62,354 nt of DNA from a virus. Location of the stretch: positions 1 through 62,354 of IMG/VR virus record IMGVR_UViG_3300042868_011200; one strand, 5' to 3'. Every line of letters starts with the position of its first letter. Positions within the stretch are counted from its first letter, which is position 1. This document shows positions 26,922 to 36,466 of this stretch, piece by piece. The position numbers and the translations under genes are program-made. The notes under the pieces were generated by a model, which saw only the letters and a list, made by a program, of their open reading frames with translations, made no database searches and had not been told where the DNA came from.

Positions 26922-26932
26922 ATTTCAAATAC

Positions 26933-26940
26933 TATTTATT
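26933..26940 (+). promoter_or_regulatory. TATTTATT element before flavoprotein gene
   Basis: Exact TATTTATT three bases before the chosen ATG, directly after the nrdA terminator. It would give a leaderless message or one starting at an internal codon. Confidence 0.5.
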
Positions 26941-26943
26941 AAT

Positions 26944-27711
26944 ATGTCTAATATTATACAAGAAGAAATTCAGAAAATAAAAAAAATGATGCTTTTGGAA
27001 GATTTAGTCCAAGAGGATGGTGTAAAAAAGTTAAAACAAACTTTAGACATTTTAAAAAAGAAAAAAAAAGTATTACTCCTAAGTTGCTCAAATAGATATA
27101 ATTGGGATGAAAATAACATTGATATTCCTAAGTCAAAAATAATAGCAATGTATTTGAATGAAGAACTTGGGGATAACTCGGTCTTTATTGACGTTCCTGA
27201 ACTTAAAATATTTCCTTGTGAAGGAAATGTCTCAAGAAAAGAAGGAAATAGTTGTGGTATTATGAAGTCATTATTAAAAGATGATAAAAAAAATCCTTCA
27301 GGATATCACAGATGTTGGGCTAGTTTAAATAATAAATCAGATGAACTTTGGAAAATATCTAAAGAACTATTTGAGTCAGATGCTGTCATATTTTTTAGTT
27401 CAGTAAGATGGGGACAGGCAAATATGTATTATCAAAATCTAATTGAAAGATTAACTTGGATTGAAAATAGATATAATACCTTAGGTGAAAAAAATATAGT
27501 TAAGGACATTGAAACGGGATTTATTTGTGTTGGACAAAATTGGAATGGTGAAAATGTAACCGAAACTCAAATGGATGTTCACAAATTTTATGGATTTGAA
27601 CCTAATAAAAAATTATATTGGAATTGGCAATACACAACAGATGTTTATGACGAAAGTAAATCTTCTTATAAAAAATCCCACAAAAAATTCATTGACGATA
27701 TGGGATTATGA
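26944..27711 (+). CDS. Flavodoxin-fold NAD(P)H:FMN oxidoreductase-like protein
   Basis: A 255-residue protein. The start is set at the ATG after the terminator; an upstream in-frame extension would run back through the nrdA end and is rejected. Residues 1-25 form an amphipathic peptide (MSNIIQEEIQKIKKMMLLED) like that of the Pro-rich protein at 16901. The body starts with KVLLLSCSNR, a first-strand-plus-phosphate-loop pattern of flavodoxin-like FMN reductases. It continues with the helix SCGIMKSLLKD and the region DAVIFFSSVRWGQANMYYQN, which fits the flavin-contact loop and dimer helix. It probably carries FMN and moves electrons; partner and purpose are unknown. It is the first gene of the baseplate region, which is odd for an enzyme. 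The family call is moderate. Confidence 0.62.
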   Translation: MSNIIQEEIQKIKKMMLLEDLVQEDGVKKLKQTLDILKKKKKVLLLSCSNRYNWDENNIDIPKSKIIAMYLNEELGDNSVFIDVPELKIFPCEGNVSRKEGNSCGIMKSLLKDDKKNPSGYHRCWASLNNKSDELWKISKELFESDAVIFFSSVRWGQANMYYQNLIERLTWIENRYNTLGEKNIVKDIETGFICVGQNWNGENVTETQMDVHKFYGFEPNKKLYWNWQYTTDVYDESKSSYKKSHKKFIDDMGL

Positions 27712-27883
27712 GGTTGGGTACTATAAGTACGTCTCAAACCAAAAACCAATAGTTGACTGTTTAAATTACTATCCGATAAATGATTTTATAACTGAGTATT
27801 TACTAAGACAAGAATTTGTCGAATTTGAATATGATAATGATACCCCAAAAACTATTGACGGTAAAATTATTGTTTTGATATAA
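27692..27883 (+). CDS. Small ORF overlapping the flavoprotein end
   Basis: About 63 residues if started at TTG (27692): M-T-I-W-D-Y-E-V-G-Y-Y-K-Y-V, then a helix and a final strand TIDGKIIVLI. There is no ATG close to the flavoprotein stop in this phase; other in-frame ATG codons lie deep inside the flavoprotein gene and give an implausible N-terminus. The coding case is that it fills the only gap before gp25 and has a balanced, aromatic-rich composition after 27700. No homologue is recognised. The start is uncertain; coupling to the flavoprotein stop is likely. Confidence 0.45.
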   Translation: MTIWDYEVGYYKYVSNQKPIVDCLNYYPINDFITEYLLRQEFVEFEYDNDTPKTIDGKIIVLI

Positions 27884-27898
27884 ATTTAATATTTTCAG

Positions 27899-27906
27899 TA
27901 TTTATT
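27899..27906 (+). promoter_or_regulatory. TATTTATT element before gp25 gene
   Basis: Exact TATTTATT four bases before the ATG of the gp25-like gene. It would head the main baseplate operon. Confidence 0.5.
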
Positions 27907-27910
27907 TGAT

Positions 27911-28360
27911 ATGGCAAACGGTAAATCATACGGTGTTACATTTCCATTTAGGGATTCATTTGATGGGAAATATTTAGACACTACTGACTTTGAGGACGAT
28001 GAAATTAGAAGTAGTTTAATTCATTTACTTCTCACAAGAAAGGGTTCTAGGTATTTTTTACCTGATTTTGGGACACGTTTATATGAATATATATTTGAAC
28101 CTCTTGATGGACCAACCTTTAATCAAATCGAGGCTGAAATCAGGGATTCTGTTGAAAAATATATTCCAAATTTACTTATTAATAAAGTTTCAGTTTATGC
28201 GGCAACTGATGATTTAGTTGAATCAGTTGTTCAAGATGGAGTTAATACATTTAATTTACCGGGTAGGAATAGTGTTGAATACACTGCAAAAGTAAAAATT
28301 GATTATACAATTACAAGTAATGTATTTAATCCGAGTGATTTTATAATTATTAATATATAA
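27911..28360 (+). CDS. 25: Baseplate wedge protein, gp25-like
   Basis: A 149-residue protein of the GPW/gp25 family, a core wedge subunit that contacts the sheath start ring and is universal in contractile tails. The typical order is seen: an N-terminal strand with FPFRDSFDGKYL, the helix DDEIRSSLIHLLLTRKGSR, the signature YFLPDFGTRLYEYIFEPLD, then the helix QIEAEIRDSVEKYIPNL and closing strands. Length fits T4 gp25 (132). It is followed after three bases by gp6, the same order as in T4-type and R-type pyocin clusters. Assignment is secure. Confidence 0.9.
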   Translation: MANGKSYGVTFPFRDSFDGKYLDTTDFEDDEIRSSLIHLLLTRKGSRYFLPDFGTRLYEYIFEPLDGPTFNQIEAEIRDSVEKYIPNLLINKVSVYAATDDLVESVVQDGVNTFNLPGRNSVEYTAKVKIDYTITSNVFNPSDFIIINI

Positions 28361-28363
28361 AAT

Positions 28364-30202
28364 ATGGCAAACAAACAAATTTCATACACAACTAGAGACT
28401 TCCAGAACATTAGACAGGAGTTGATAAATTTTACAAAAACTTATTATCCTGATTTAGTTGCTAACTTTAATGATGCGGCAATCTTTAGTGTTTTTATGGA
28501 TTTGAATGCTGCCGTAACAGATAACTTACACTATCACATTGATAGAAGTATCCAAGAAACAGTATTACAATTTGCACAACAGAGGTCATCAATCTACAAT
28601 ATTGCTAGAACTTATGGATTAAAAATACCAGGACAAAGACCATCGGTTGCGTTATGTGAGTTTTCAATAACGGTACCGGCTTTTGGAGATGCTGAAGATT
28701 TGAGATATTGTGGTATTTTAAGAAGAGGAAGTCAAGTTCAGGGAGCGGGACAAATATTTGAAACAATATATGATATTGATTTTGCATCTGATTTTGGTAG
28801 TGATGGAACCGTTAATCGATTGGTAATTCCAAATTTTGACCAAAACAATATTTTAATTAATTATACAATTGTTAAAAAAGAACCAGTTGTTAATGGAGTT
28901 ACAAAAGTATTCCGTAAAACAATTTCAAATGCAGAATCAAGACCTTTCTATGAATTGTTCTTACCTGAAAGAAATGTACTAGGTGTTACAGGTGTTCTAT
29001 TAAAAGATGGTACAAACTACACTAATGTTCCTTCAGCTCAAGAATTTTTGGCACTTCCAAATAGATGGTATGAAGTTCAAGCATTAGCTGAAGATAGAAT
29101 TTTTATTGAAGACCCAACTAAAACTTCAGACACACCTGGAGTTAAAGTAGGAAAATATTTGCAAACAAATACAAGATTTATAACAGAATACACTCCTGAA
29201 GGATTTATGAAAATGACTTTTGGAGGAGGTAATACTTCTACTGACGAATTACTTAGAGAATTTGCAAGAAACGGAAACCCTCTTAACTTAGCAAAATATC
29301 AAAATAATTTTTCACTCGGCTCAACACTGAAATCAAACTCAACGTTGTTTGTTCAATATAGAATTGGAGGAGGAATTGGGTCAAATCTTGGAGTAGGTAT
29401 TCTCACTAACATAGGTACAATAACTTTTGTTGTAAATGGACCGTCACAAACCACTAATAATAGTGTGATTAGTTCTTTATCTTGTAATAATACAACCGCA
29501 GCAATTGGTGGTGCGAATATACCTACAACTGAAGAGGTTAGAAATTATGTAACATTTAATTTCTCCGCTCAGAATAGAGCGGTTACTGTCAATGACTATG
29601 AGGCAATTATAAGAAAAATGCCGTCACAATTTGGAGCGCCAGCAAAGGTCACAATTACTGAAGAAGACAACAAAATTTTAATAAATGTTTTATCGTATGA
29701 TTCTGACGGTAAACTAACCGCACAAATTTCTAACACATTAAAAACAAATATTGCAAATTATCTTTCAAATTATAGAATGATAAATGATTATGTTGTTGTA
29801 ACAACTGCTGAAGTAATTGATTTAATGTTTGACATTTCTTTGGTCTTAGATGCAACTCAAAATCAGGGAGTTGTAATATCAAATGCTATTACAAAAATTT
29901 CTGAATACATGAGTCCTGAAAATAGAAACTTAGGGGAAAATGTTAACATATCTGAAATTAGAAGAATCCTACAATCTGAAGATGGAGTAATATCGGTGGC
30001 CGATATTAGTGTATTTAATAAAGTAGGAGGTAAGTATTCATCCTCTGAAACATCACAAAGGTACTCAGACCCCGTGACCAAAAAAATTGAATTAATTGAT
30101 GAGACAATTTTTGCTCAACCAAATCAAGTATATCAAGTAAGGTTCAATAATGATGACATTAAAATAAGAGTCAAAAATCTATCGACTGTTAATTTCTCGT
30201 AA
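28364..30202 (+). CDS. 6: Baseplate wedge protein, gp6/gpJ-like
   Basis: A 612-residue protein of the baseplate J/gp6 family that forms the inner iris ring of the baseplate. The N-terminus has the family pattern ISYTTRDFQNIRQELINF, an aspartate-rich DLNAAVTDNLHYHIDRSIQE helix, and an S-S-I-Y-N-I-A-R-T-Y-G-L stretch. The C-terminal half carries the EVRNYVTFNFSAQNRAVTVN / DYEAIIRKMPSQFGAPAKV block typical of gp6, followed by an alpha-beta domain. Gene order gp25-gp6 and coupling support the call. The usual length of gp6 is about 660 residues, so it is complete. Confidence 0.85.
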   Translation: MANKQISYTTRDFQNIRQELINFTKTYYPDLVANFNDAAIFSVFMDLNAAVTDNLHYHIDRSIQETVLQFAQQRSSIYNIARTYGLKIPGQRPSVALCEFSITVPAFGDAEDLRYCGILRRGSQVQGAGQIFETIYDIDFASDFGSDGTVNRLVIPNFDQNNILINYTIVKKEPVVNGVTKVFRKTISNAESRPFYELFLPERNVLGVTGVLLKDGTNYTNVPSAQEFLALPNRWYEVQALAEDRIFIEDPTKTSDTPGVKVGKYLQTNTRFITEYTPEGFMKMTFGGGNTSTDELLREFARNGNPLNLAKYQNNFSLGSTLKSNSTLFVQYRIGGGIGSNLGVGILTNIGTITFVVNGPSQTTNNSVISSLSCNNTTAAIGGANIPTTEEVRNYVTFNFSAQNRAVTVNDYEAIIRKMPSQFGAPAKVTITEEDNKILINVLSYDSDGKLTAQISNTLKTNIANYLSNYRMINDYVVVTTAEVIDLMFDISLVLDATQNQGVVISNAITKISEYMSPENRNLGENVNISEIRRILQSEDGVISVADISVFNKVGGKYSSSETSQRYSDPVTKKIELIDETIFAQPNQVYQVRFNNDDIKIRVKNLSTVNFS

Positions 30203-30232
30203 TCATTTATTTTTTCAAAATTATGAGTAAAC

Positions 30233-30240
30233 TATTTATT
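30233..30240 (+). promoter_or_regulatory. TATTTATT element before 2070-aa gene
   Basis: Exact TATTTATT 13 bases before the ATG. It also lies in a weak hairpin (AACTATTT with AAATAGTT) that ends next to the start codon, so it might affect translation as well as transcription. Confidence 0.45.
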
Positions 30241-30253
30241 AAAAAAAATAGTT

Positions 30254-33200
30254 ATGCCCAAGTCTTTTAGGATTAAAACGGATATAGGAGTTAATAAAAC
30301 TATACCTGTAAACCTTGAACAACAATTCGACACCCTTGAAATATTATCTTTGGCTATTTTTCCAAATGACGTTTATCCAAGAAGATGTGCTAATTTTGGA
30401 GTTTTATGCGGTAGAGTTTTTGCAAATAGAGGATTTGGTATCCCAAATGCAAGAATTTCTGTTTTTATACCATTAGATAGTGTTGATGAGGAAGACCCTA
30501 TAATTTCAGTTTTATATCCCTATAAAAGAATTGAGGATTTTAATGAGGATGGTTATAAGTATAATTTATTACCATATACACAATCTCACTCAGGTCACGT
30601 TCCTGTAGGTACTTTTCCCGATAGAAACGATGCTCTAACCAATAAATCAGTTATCGAAGTTTACGACAAGTATTATAAATACACCACAAAAACTAACGAA
30701 TCAGGTGACTATATGATTTTTGGTCTACCTGTTGGTCAACATAGTATTTTTATGCAAGTTGACCTTTCAGATATTGGTGAGTTTTCTTTAACACCACAGG
30801 ATTTAATCCGAATGGGACTTGCTACGGAAACACAAATAGACGGGGTTAAGTTTAAATTCTCAGAAAACTATAGTGAATTACCTCAAATTATAACTATACA
30901 GAAAAACATTCAAGTTGCTCCTTTTTATGGGGAGAAAGATGTTTGTGACCATTACATTGTAAGAACTGACTTTGACCTAACATCAGAAAGTGGGGTAGAA
31001 TTTAAACCAACTGCGGTTTTTATGGGGTCTATTATTTCTCATAGTAATAGAAAAAAAATTAAGAGAAAATGTAAAGTACCCGCTAAAGCTGGTTGGTTAT
31101 GTGATTTAATTACAGGGCCTGGTCAAATTGAATCAATTAGACAGACTATTTTTAATGATGAATTTGGAAGACCAATACTTGAAGAGTTTATTTTAGAAAA
31201 TAGTGGTAAAGTAATCGATGAGAATGGTGCGTGGGTTTTAGAGGTACCAATGAATTTGGATTATGTTTATACCGATGAAGATGGGAAAAAAGTTTTATCA
31301 AATGACCCAAGTTTAGGAGTCCCAACAAGGGGAAAATATAGATTTAAAGTAAAATGGTCTCAATCACCAAGAGTCGGGGAAGAAAATAAAAGAGGATATT
31401 TCTTAGTGCCAAACGTAAAAGAATGGGGATGGGAAGACTCAGGTAGTGAAAATCGTTTTTTATCATCACCATCCTCAAGTAACTGGATAAACACTAGTCC
31501 AACTAAGGCAATTTCTGACACATCTGTTATTTATCCTCCGACAAATGTTGATACTCCTGTTATAGAAACTTTACCATTTGGACTTAGCTCTTACTTTGCA
31601 GTAGGATTTATTTCCGCTCAGAACGTTAGTTTTTTTAGGGTTTTAGTAAATGATGGGACGGATAATTACGTCGAAATACCTGATTATATGACTAATATAC
31701 CAATAGGTATAGTAGGGTTTAGTAATATCAGAATAGAATACTTACCTGAAGACAATGAGGTTGAAAGTATTTTCAATTATAGATTATACGATGAGGGACA
31801 ATTTAAACAAGAATGTTCCTATTCATTTAGTTTAAATTGGAGTGACTATGGTGATGACATTATGATACAGGAAGCAATTGATTGCGAAGATAGATTTTAT
31901 CAAATGACATATAATAAAGTCTATACTGTATCCCAACTAATGGATAGATTTTCATGGCAAACATTCCCCCAAAAAGCGATAGAAATTAAACACGTAACTG
32001 AAAATAGATGTGAGGGAAATTATAACCCATTTCCGGCTAACGATGTTTATTATAGATATGATATACTTTTTATATTATTTAGTTTTGTCCTCAATGTCAT
32101 TATTTTACCTATTGGTATAGTTGTAATAATCGTATTACACGTTCTTGCTTGGTTGTATGGTATTTTCGAAGACTTATACCCTGCTTTTTGTAAATTAAGA
32201 AATGTTGTTAACAGAATAAAATGTAAAATTAATGACTTAATACCTGGTTCTGGGCCATTTGCATGTGAAGCATCTATTAATTGTGATAATGTTCCTCCAA
32301 ATCCATTTAAAAACTTAAAACTTGGTGTTTTTTTATATACTGATGATGGATGTGAAAGATGTAAGTGTAATGTTGAAGGTGTACCAAATTTAAATAGTGA
32401 TATTCAAACTGAGTTACAGAATTATAATCAACAATTTGATAACACTTCTTTATTACCTGACTTCACAACAACTAGTACTTATAATAATCCTGATATTAAT
32501 TTAACAACCCAAGACGGTTATTTGGGATTTTTACAACAAGTTGCTGCCGGAGCGGCAAATGAATATTTTGGTCAAGGGGTATCCGACTGTTATTATCTCC
32601 TACCTTTAGTAAGTGACAGAGCTGACCAAAAAAGAATTCAATTTTCAACTAGTTTAACTTTGGGAGAAAGAATTAATCTATTTAACACCAAAGCAAAATA
32701 TTTTGATAACCCTGGTTCATTAAGTCCTGGTTCAGTAGGTTGGAACCAAATTAAAGTTTCTTGGTGGCCATCAATTAATACAACAGAAGAAGTTGTTGGA
32801 GGTGGGGAAATTATAAGTACAATTAAGAGTCATTATGATAACGTGATGATATTACTTATGGAAAAAGATAGATTAAATGTTGGGGAAATGATTACGTTTC
32901 AAGACCCATCTTTATCTAATGACCCAAACGTTGGGTTTGCTAAAGGGGAATTAAGACAAACGGCAGATATAATCGTTAGATATGCATGTAGAAATTTTGG
33001 AGAAGGAGAATGTCACACTGTTTATACCACACGAAATAATGAGGCGACTATAGCCGATTATTCATTTCCTGGAGACATTGAATATTTACAAGTTATACAT
33101 GAAATACCACTTAGTGCTTTTACTCTCAGTAACTATCAATCAAACGGAATTGCGTCACCTGGATTTGATTTCGACTCCCAAAATAATCAAATTATAAATA

Positions 33201-36200
33201 CTTTCGGTACTTTATCAGATAATATGTTTTCATTACCTTGGAGATTTTTAAATAGTGAATTTAATTCTACTTCAGATATATCTAGAGAAGGTTCATTAAC
33301 TCTTTGTGACCCATCTCAGTTAGGATACAATAGATTTTATACCCAAGAATCTTCCCAAAGCGCCAATACATTTAATCCAGTACAGACACCTTATTATCTT
33401 AATTTAGGAAGAGAATTGTTCACCAACGACTTTCCTATTTTTAATTTAAATAATGAACCATCTTATCAAGGTGTCTCCTATGGCGCTGAGGCAAATGCAT
33501 TTTTACGAAATACTGTTGTTGAATATGGTTATTTTACGCCCGCAACAATGCTTGGACAACCACCATTTCAAGTGGTGGGAGATGACAACGATTTTTATGG
33601 ACAACCACCTGTGGCGTGGAAATATAATACTGGTAAATATGGAGGAATAGTAGGGTATAGTAGTGACATAATTAAAAGCATTAGTGATAGTAATGAATAT
33701 GTTGTATATATCTTACAAAGAGGCGTTGACCCGCACTCACCTAAAATCCCTATGAAAATAGATTTATCTAGATTATTCGGACATCAGGAATATAATGCAA
33801 ACAACGGACGATTGGTCATTGAAGGGGAATTTAGAATGAACATCCCAATTCAGGCTGGAGAATCTGATTCTGACCCTTCAGGTGTTTTATTACCAAGACA
33901 TGGGTTTTTTACTAATAATAGTTCACAAACCTTTGAAGGTAGAATATACTACCGAAGTTATTTCTTTAGACCAGACTCAACAGGAATTAATGCTTATTCT
34001 GCATATACAACTAATATGCCTTTATATTACTCGGCATTAGACATTAACTCTATATGGAATTCAGGGTTGTGGGGAAATTGTACAGGTCCAGGACCCTTTT
34101 ATAAAATAAATACAGAAACTTTTGATGGACAAACCCCTGAATTTGTTAGAATTACGCCTACAAATGCAATGACGGGAAGATTTGTTCCAAATACCGTTTT
34201 AAATCCGTATACAGATAATGATACCGATACAGTTGAATGTATACCTGATTATGTATCAAACAGTAATGCGACTTACGGCGAATTTGGTAAAAGAGTACAA
34301 AATGTATATATACCACCAAATAAATGGGAGGCAGCATCTCTAACTAGAAGGTATTTGGGAGGGTATTTTGAATCTGAATATATTGAAGGGGCTTCAGTTA
34401 TGGGGATGACATTTCAAACAATCTCACCACAAGGGACTGGTAAATTTTTAGGATTTAGAGCTCAAGTAAGCTCAACATCCATTATCGACCCTCCAAACCC
34501 AACTACTTTTTTAATTAGCGACTGTGGAGATTGTAGTTACCCAAAATATAAGTTTGATACCAACCCTTACGCAGATAACTATGGATATTTTTCTCCAACT
34601 TATATAACATCACATCCAATTAATGATACTGATAATCCTGATGCACTTGCTTGGGTTAATACTGCTCATACCATAAACATGAGTAATGAAGATTTTATTG
34701 TTTTTAGAACAGATAGATTACCTACCTCGACAACAGTTACCAAAAATAGTAGAGGAAATGGTTATTTATTGCATCAAAATAACAGTTTTGCAATATTTTC
34801 TTTTGGTACTGGAACAACTGAAAACACTGCAACTCAAATAGGTGGATATCCTATTCCTGAACAGGCAAATATAAGTGAAATAGATACTAATGAAATTCCT
34901 GTAGATGATGAGAATGTTACAAATAGTTTAATTGAGTGTACCTCAGCAGTAAACTTAAATAGTTACGGAGTTGACGCCGATGGAAATCCCCTTATACGAC
35001 CTAATGACCCATATTCAGCTCAAGGAGATAAAGTTTATTTTAGACGTGATATGGGATGTTATAATTTTGTATCAGTACCATTTAAGACAATTAAAGGGAC
35101 GCCCACCGAATCAGGGGGAGGAGGTGATATTGCTTCTTTAGTTGAGTGGGTTAGAAGAACTACTTTAAATTTCTCTTTATGTTTTGAAGTTTGGTCACAC
35201 ACGTTTTCAAACAACTGGATTAATGGAACTTTATATGCATACCCATTCCAACTTGCAACATTTTTTGATGCGAATAACGAACCGACTAGAGATTATTGCA
35301 GACACGTAGTTTATTTTCATCAACCAAATAACACTTTTTATTATAGAAGTAGCCCTTGGGATGGAAATGATTTTATTGGTAAAGATAATCCTAATTTGAT
35401 ACCAGGGTTCTCCAATAAAAAATACGGAAATAGAAAAAATCTTTTATACCCAACCACATTATTAGACTTAGGACCTAAAACAAATTACCTTCAGGAATTA
35501 GTATATTCAGATGAATATGATGGATATATTGTATCTAAAATACCTACAACTAGTTTCCAAAATATAACAGATTTACTTAATATGTTTGTATTAAGTCGAT
35601 TGGTAAATACCAGCTTTTTACAACAATTATTACCACTTAATGATAGTGGTAATTCTGAAGGAGCAGATGACCCATCAGTTAAAGGATTTTTTGCTAATAC
35701 TCGTTGGGGAAATGGTCAAACATTTTTCAATAACCTATTACCATCAGTTGTTGATGCAGATTATGCTCAAATGCTTTCTATTAATTCTGAATTTGGTATA
35801 ACAGAATACGGACCTGAATTATATACTAATAATGATGTATTCTTTGTTAATGATAACAATTCAAATTCAGTATTTGGAATCTTGTTTCAGTCAAATAACC
35901 AAGATAGGGACTATGTTTCACCAAGAAGAACTATATGGAACGATAACTCTCCATTCCCACCAATACCTGGAGACTTTACTAATATTTCAGTAAATTCACA
36001 AGAAGTTCCACTATATCAATGGAGAATACAATATCAAAATAATAATACAAATTTTGACCCATTGCAATACCCTACAATATTTGGATGGCAATCAAATGAT
36101 TTTTGGACAAGCTCACCTGATTCAGCACCAGATACTTTAGGTGGAGGAACTATTTTTACTTCAGGATTTTTCTATAGCAAATATCAAAAATTAGATAGAT

Positions 36201-36466
36201 TTGATAATATATCTGAGTATTTTAAAACTGATATCACAAATATTACTAAGTATTATAGAGGACATATAATTAATTTTATGTCAGTAACGGCCGAAGATGG
36301 GACAATAACTTATGAGAAAACTGCTAAGGCTCCGTTGTTGGAAAATAGAAGGTACGCAAATACTTTTGGAGGTCCATTCCACTTTTATTTTGGTCTAATA
36401 CAAGGGGCTAGTGCGATGGATATATTTAGAACTAAATACGTAGACACCAATATAATATATGAATGA
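30254..36466 (+). CDS. Giant baseplate protein with membrane-like hairpin (2070 aa)
   Basis: Placed after gp6, where T4 has gp7, but twice as long. The N-terminus contains a carboxypeptidase-regulatory/CnaB-like beta sandwich: LCGRVFANRGFGIPNARISV near residue 50 and TNESGDYMIFGLPVGQHSIF near residue 150. Residues 604-638 are an almost uninterrupted hydrophobic stretch (ILFILFSFVLNVIILPIGIV and on) with a central L-P-I-G break, which reads as a membrane hairpin. It is followed by a basic Cys-containing region and a C-x-x-C-x-C cluster at 700-705. The remainder is beta-rich and Asn/Tyr-rich, like adhesin or wedge proteins. It overlaps the next gene by eight bases. The role is likely a wedge or peripheral baseplate; a membrane-contact role is inference. 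Confidence 0.62.
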   Translation: MPKSFRIKTDIGVNKTIPVNLEQQFDTLEILSLAIFPNDVYPRRCANFGVLCGRVFANRGFGIPNARISVFIPLDSVDEEDPIISVLYPYKRIEDFNEDGYKYNLLPYTQSHSGHVPVGTFPDRNDALTNKSVIEVYDKYYKYTTKTNESGDYMIFGLPVGQHSIFMQVDLSDIGEFSLTPQDLIRMGLATETQIDGVKFKFSENYSELPQIITIQKNIQVAPFYGEKDVCDHYIVRTDFDLTSESGVEFKPTAVFMGSIISHSNRKKIKRKCKVPAKAGWLCDLITGPGQIESIRQTIFNDEFGRPILEEFILENSGKVIDENGAWVLEVPMNLDYVYTDEDGKKVLSNDPSLGVPTRGKYRFKVKWSQSPRVGEENKRGYFLVPNVKEWGWEDSGSENRFLSSPSSSNWINTSPTKAISDTSVIYPPTNVDTPVIETLPFGLSSYFAVGFISAQNVSFFRVLVNDGTDNYVEIPDYMTNIPIGIVGFSNIRIEYLPEDNEVESIFNYRLYDEGQFKQECSYSFSLNWSDYGDDIMIQEAIDCEDRFYQMTYNKVYTVSQLMDRFSWQTFPQKAIEIKHVTENRCEGNYNPFPANDVYYRYDILFILFSFVLNVIILPIGIVVIIVLHVLAWLYGIFEDLYPAFCKLRNVVNRIKCKINDLIPGSGPFACEASINCDNVPPNPFKNLKLGVFLYTDDGCERCKCNVEGVPNLNSDIQTELQNYNQQFDNTSLLPDFTTTSTYNNPDINLTTQDGYLGFLQQVAAGAANEYFGQGVSDCYYLLPLVSDRADQKRIQFSTSLTLGERINLFNTKAKYFDNPGSLSPGSVGWNQIKVSWWPSINTTEEVVGGGEIISTIKSHYDNVMILLMEKDRLNVGEMITFQDPSLSNDPNVGFAKGELRQTADIIVRYACRNFGEGECHTVYTTRNNEATIADYSFPGDIEYLQVIHEIPLSAFTLSNYQSNGIASPGFDFDSQNNQIINTFGTLSDNMFSLPWRFLNSEFNSTSDISREGSLTLCDPSQLGYNRFYTQESSQSANTFNPVQTPYYLNLGRELFTNDFPIFNLNNEPSYQGVSYGAEANAFLRNTVVEYGYFTPATMLGQPPFQVVGDDNDFYGQPPVAWKYNTGKYGGIVGYSSDIIKSISDSNEYVVYILQRGVDPHSPKIPMKIDLSRLFGHQEYNANNGRLVIEGEFRMNIPIQAGESDSDPSGVLLPRHGFFTNNSSQTFEGRIYYRSYFFRPDSTGINAYSAYTTNMPLYYSALDINSIWNSGLWGNCTGPGPFYKINTETFDGQTPEFVRITPTNAMTGRFVPNTVLNPYTDNDTDTVECIPDYVSNSNATYGEFGKRVQNVYIPPNKWEAASLTRRYLGGYFESEYIEGASVMGMTFQTISPQGTGKFLGFRAQVSSTSIIDPPNPTTFLISDCGDCSYPKYKFDTNPYADNYGYFSPTYITSHPINDTDNPDALAWVNTAHTINMSNEDFIVFRTDRLPTSTTVTKNSRGNGYLLHQNNSFAIFSFGTGTTENTATQIGGYPIPEQANISEIDTNEIPVDDENVTNSLIECTSAVNLNSYGVDADGNPLIRPNDPYSAQGDKVYFRRDMGCYNFVSVPFKTIKGTPTESGGGGDIASLVEWVRRTTLNFSLCFEVWSHTFSNNWINGTLYAYPFQLATFFDANNEPTRDYCRHVVYFHQPNNTFYYRSSPWDGNDFIGKDNPNLIPGFSNKKYGNRKNLLYPTTLLDLGPKTNYLQELVYSDEYDGYIVSKIPTTSFQNITDLLNMFVLSRLVNTSFLQQLLPLNDSGNSEGADDPSVKGFFANTRWGNGQTFFNNLLPSVVDADYAQMLSINSEFGITEYGPELYTNNDVFFVNDNNSNSVFGILFQSNNQDRDYVSPRRTIWNDNSPFPPIPGDFTNISVNSQEVPLYQWRIQYQNNNTNFDPLQYPTIFGWQSNDFWTSSPDSAPDTLGGGTIFTSGFFYSKYQKLDRFDNISEYFKTDITNITKYYRGHIINFMSVTAEDGTITYEKTAKAPLLENRRYANTFGGPFHFYFGLIQGASAMDIFRTKYVDTNIIYE

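Noticed and set aside
26869-26943. Upstream extension of the flavoprotein
   Set aside because: It would start inside the nrdA end and read through its terminator; the ATG after the TATTTATT box is the sensible start.
26944-27711. NrdI-like flavodoxin for the reductase
   Set aside because: NrdI serves class Ib enzymes; the NrdB here has the class Ia-type tyrosine and metal set, and the flavoprotein sits behind a terminator with FMN-reductase-like motifs.
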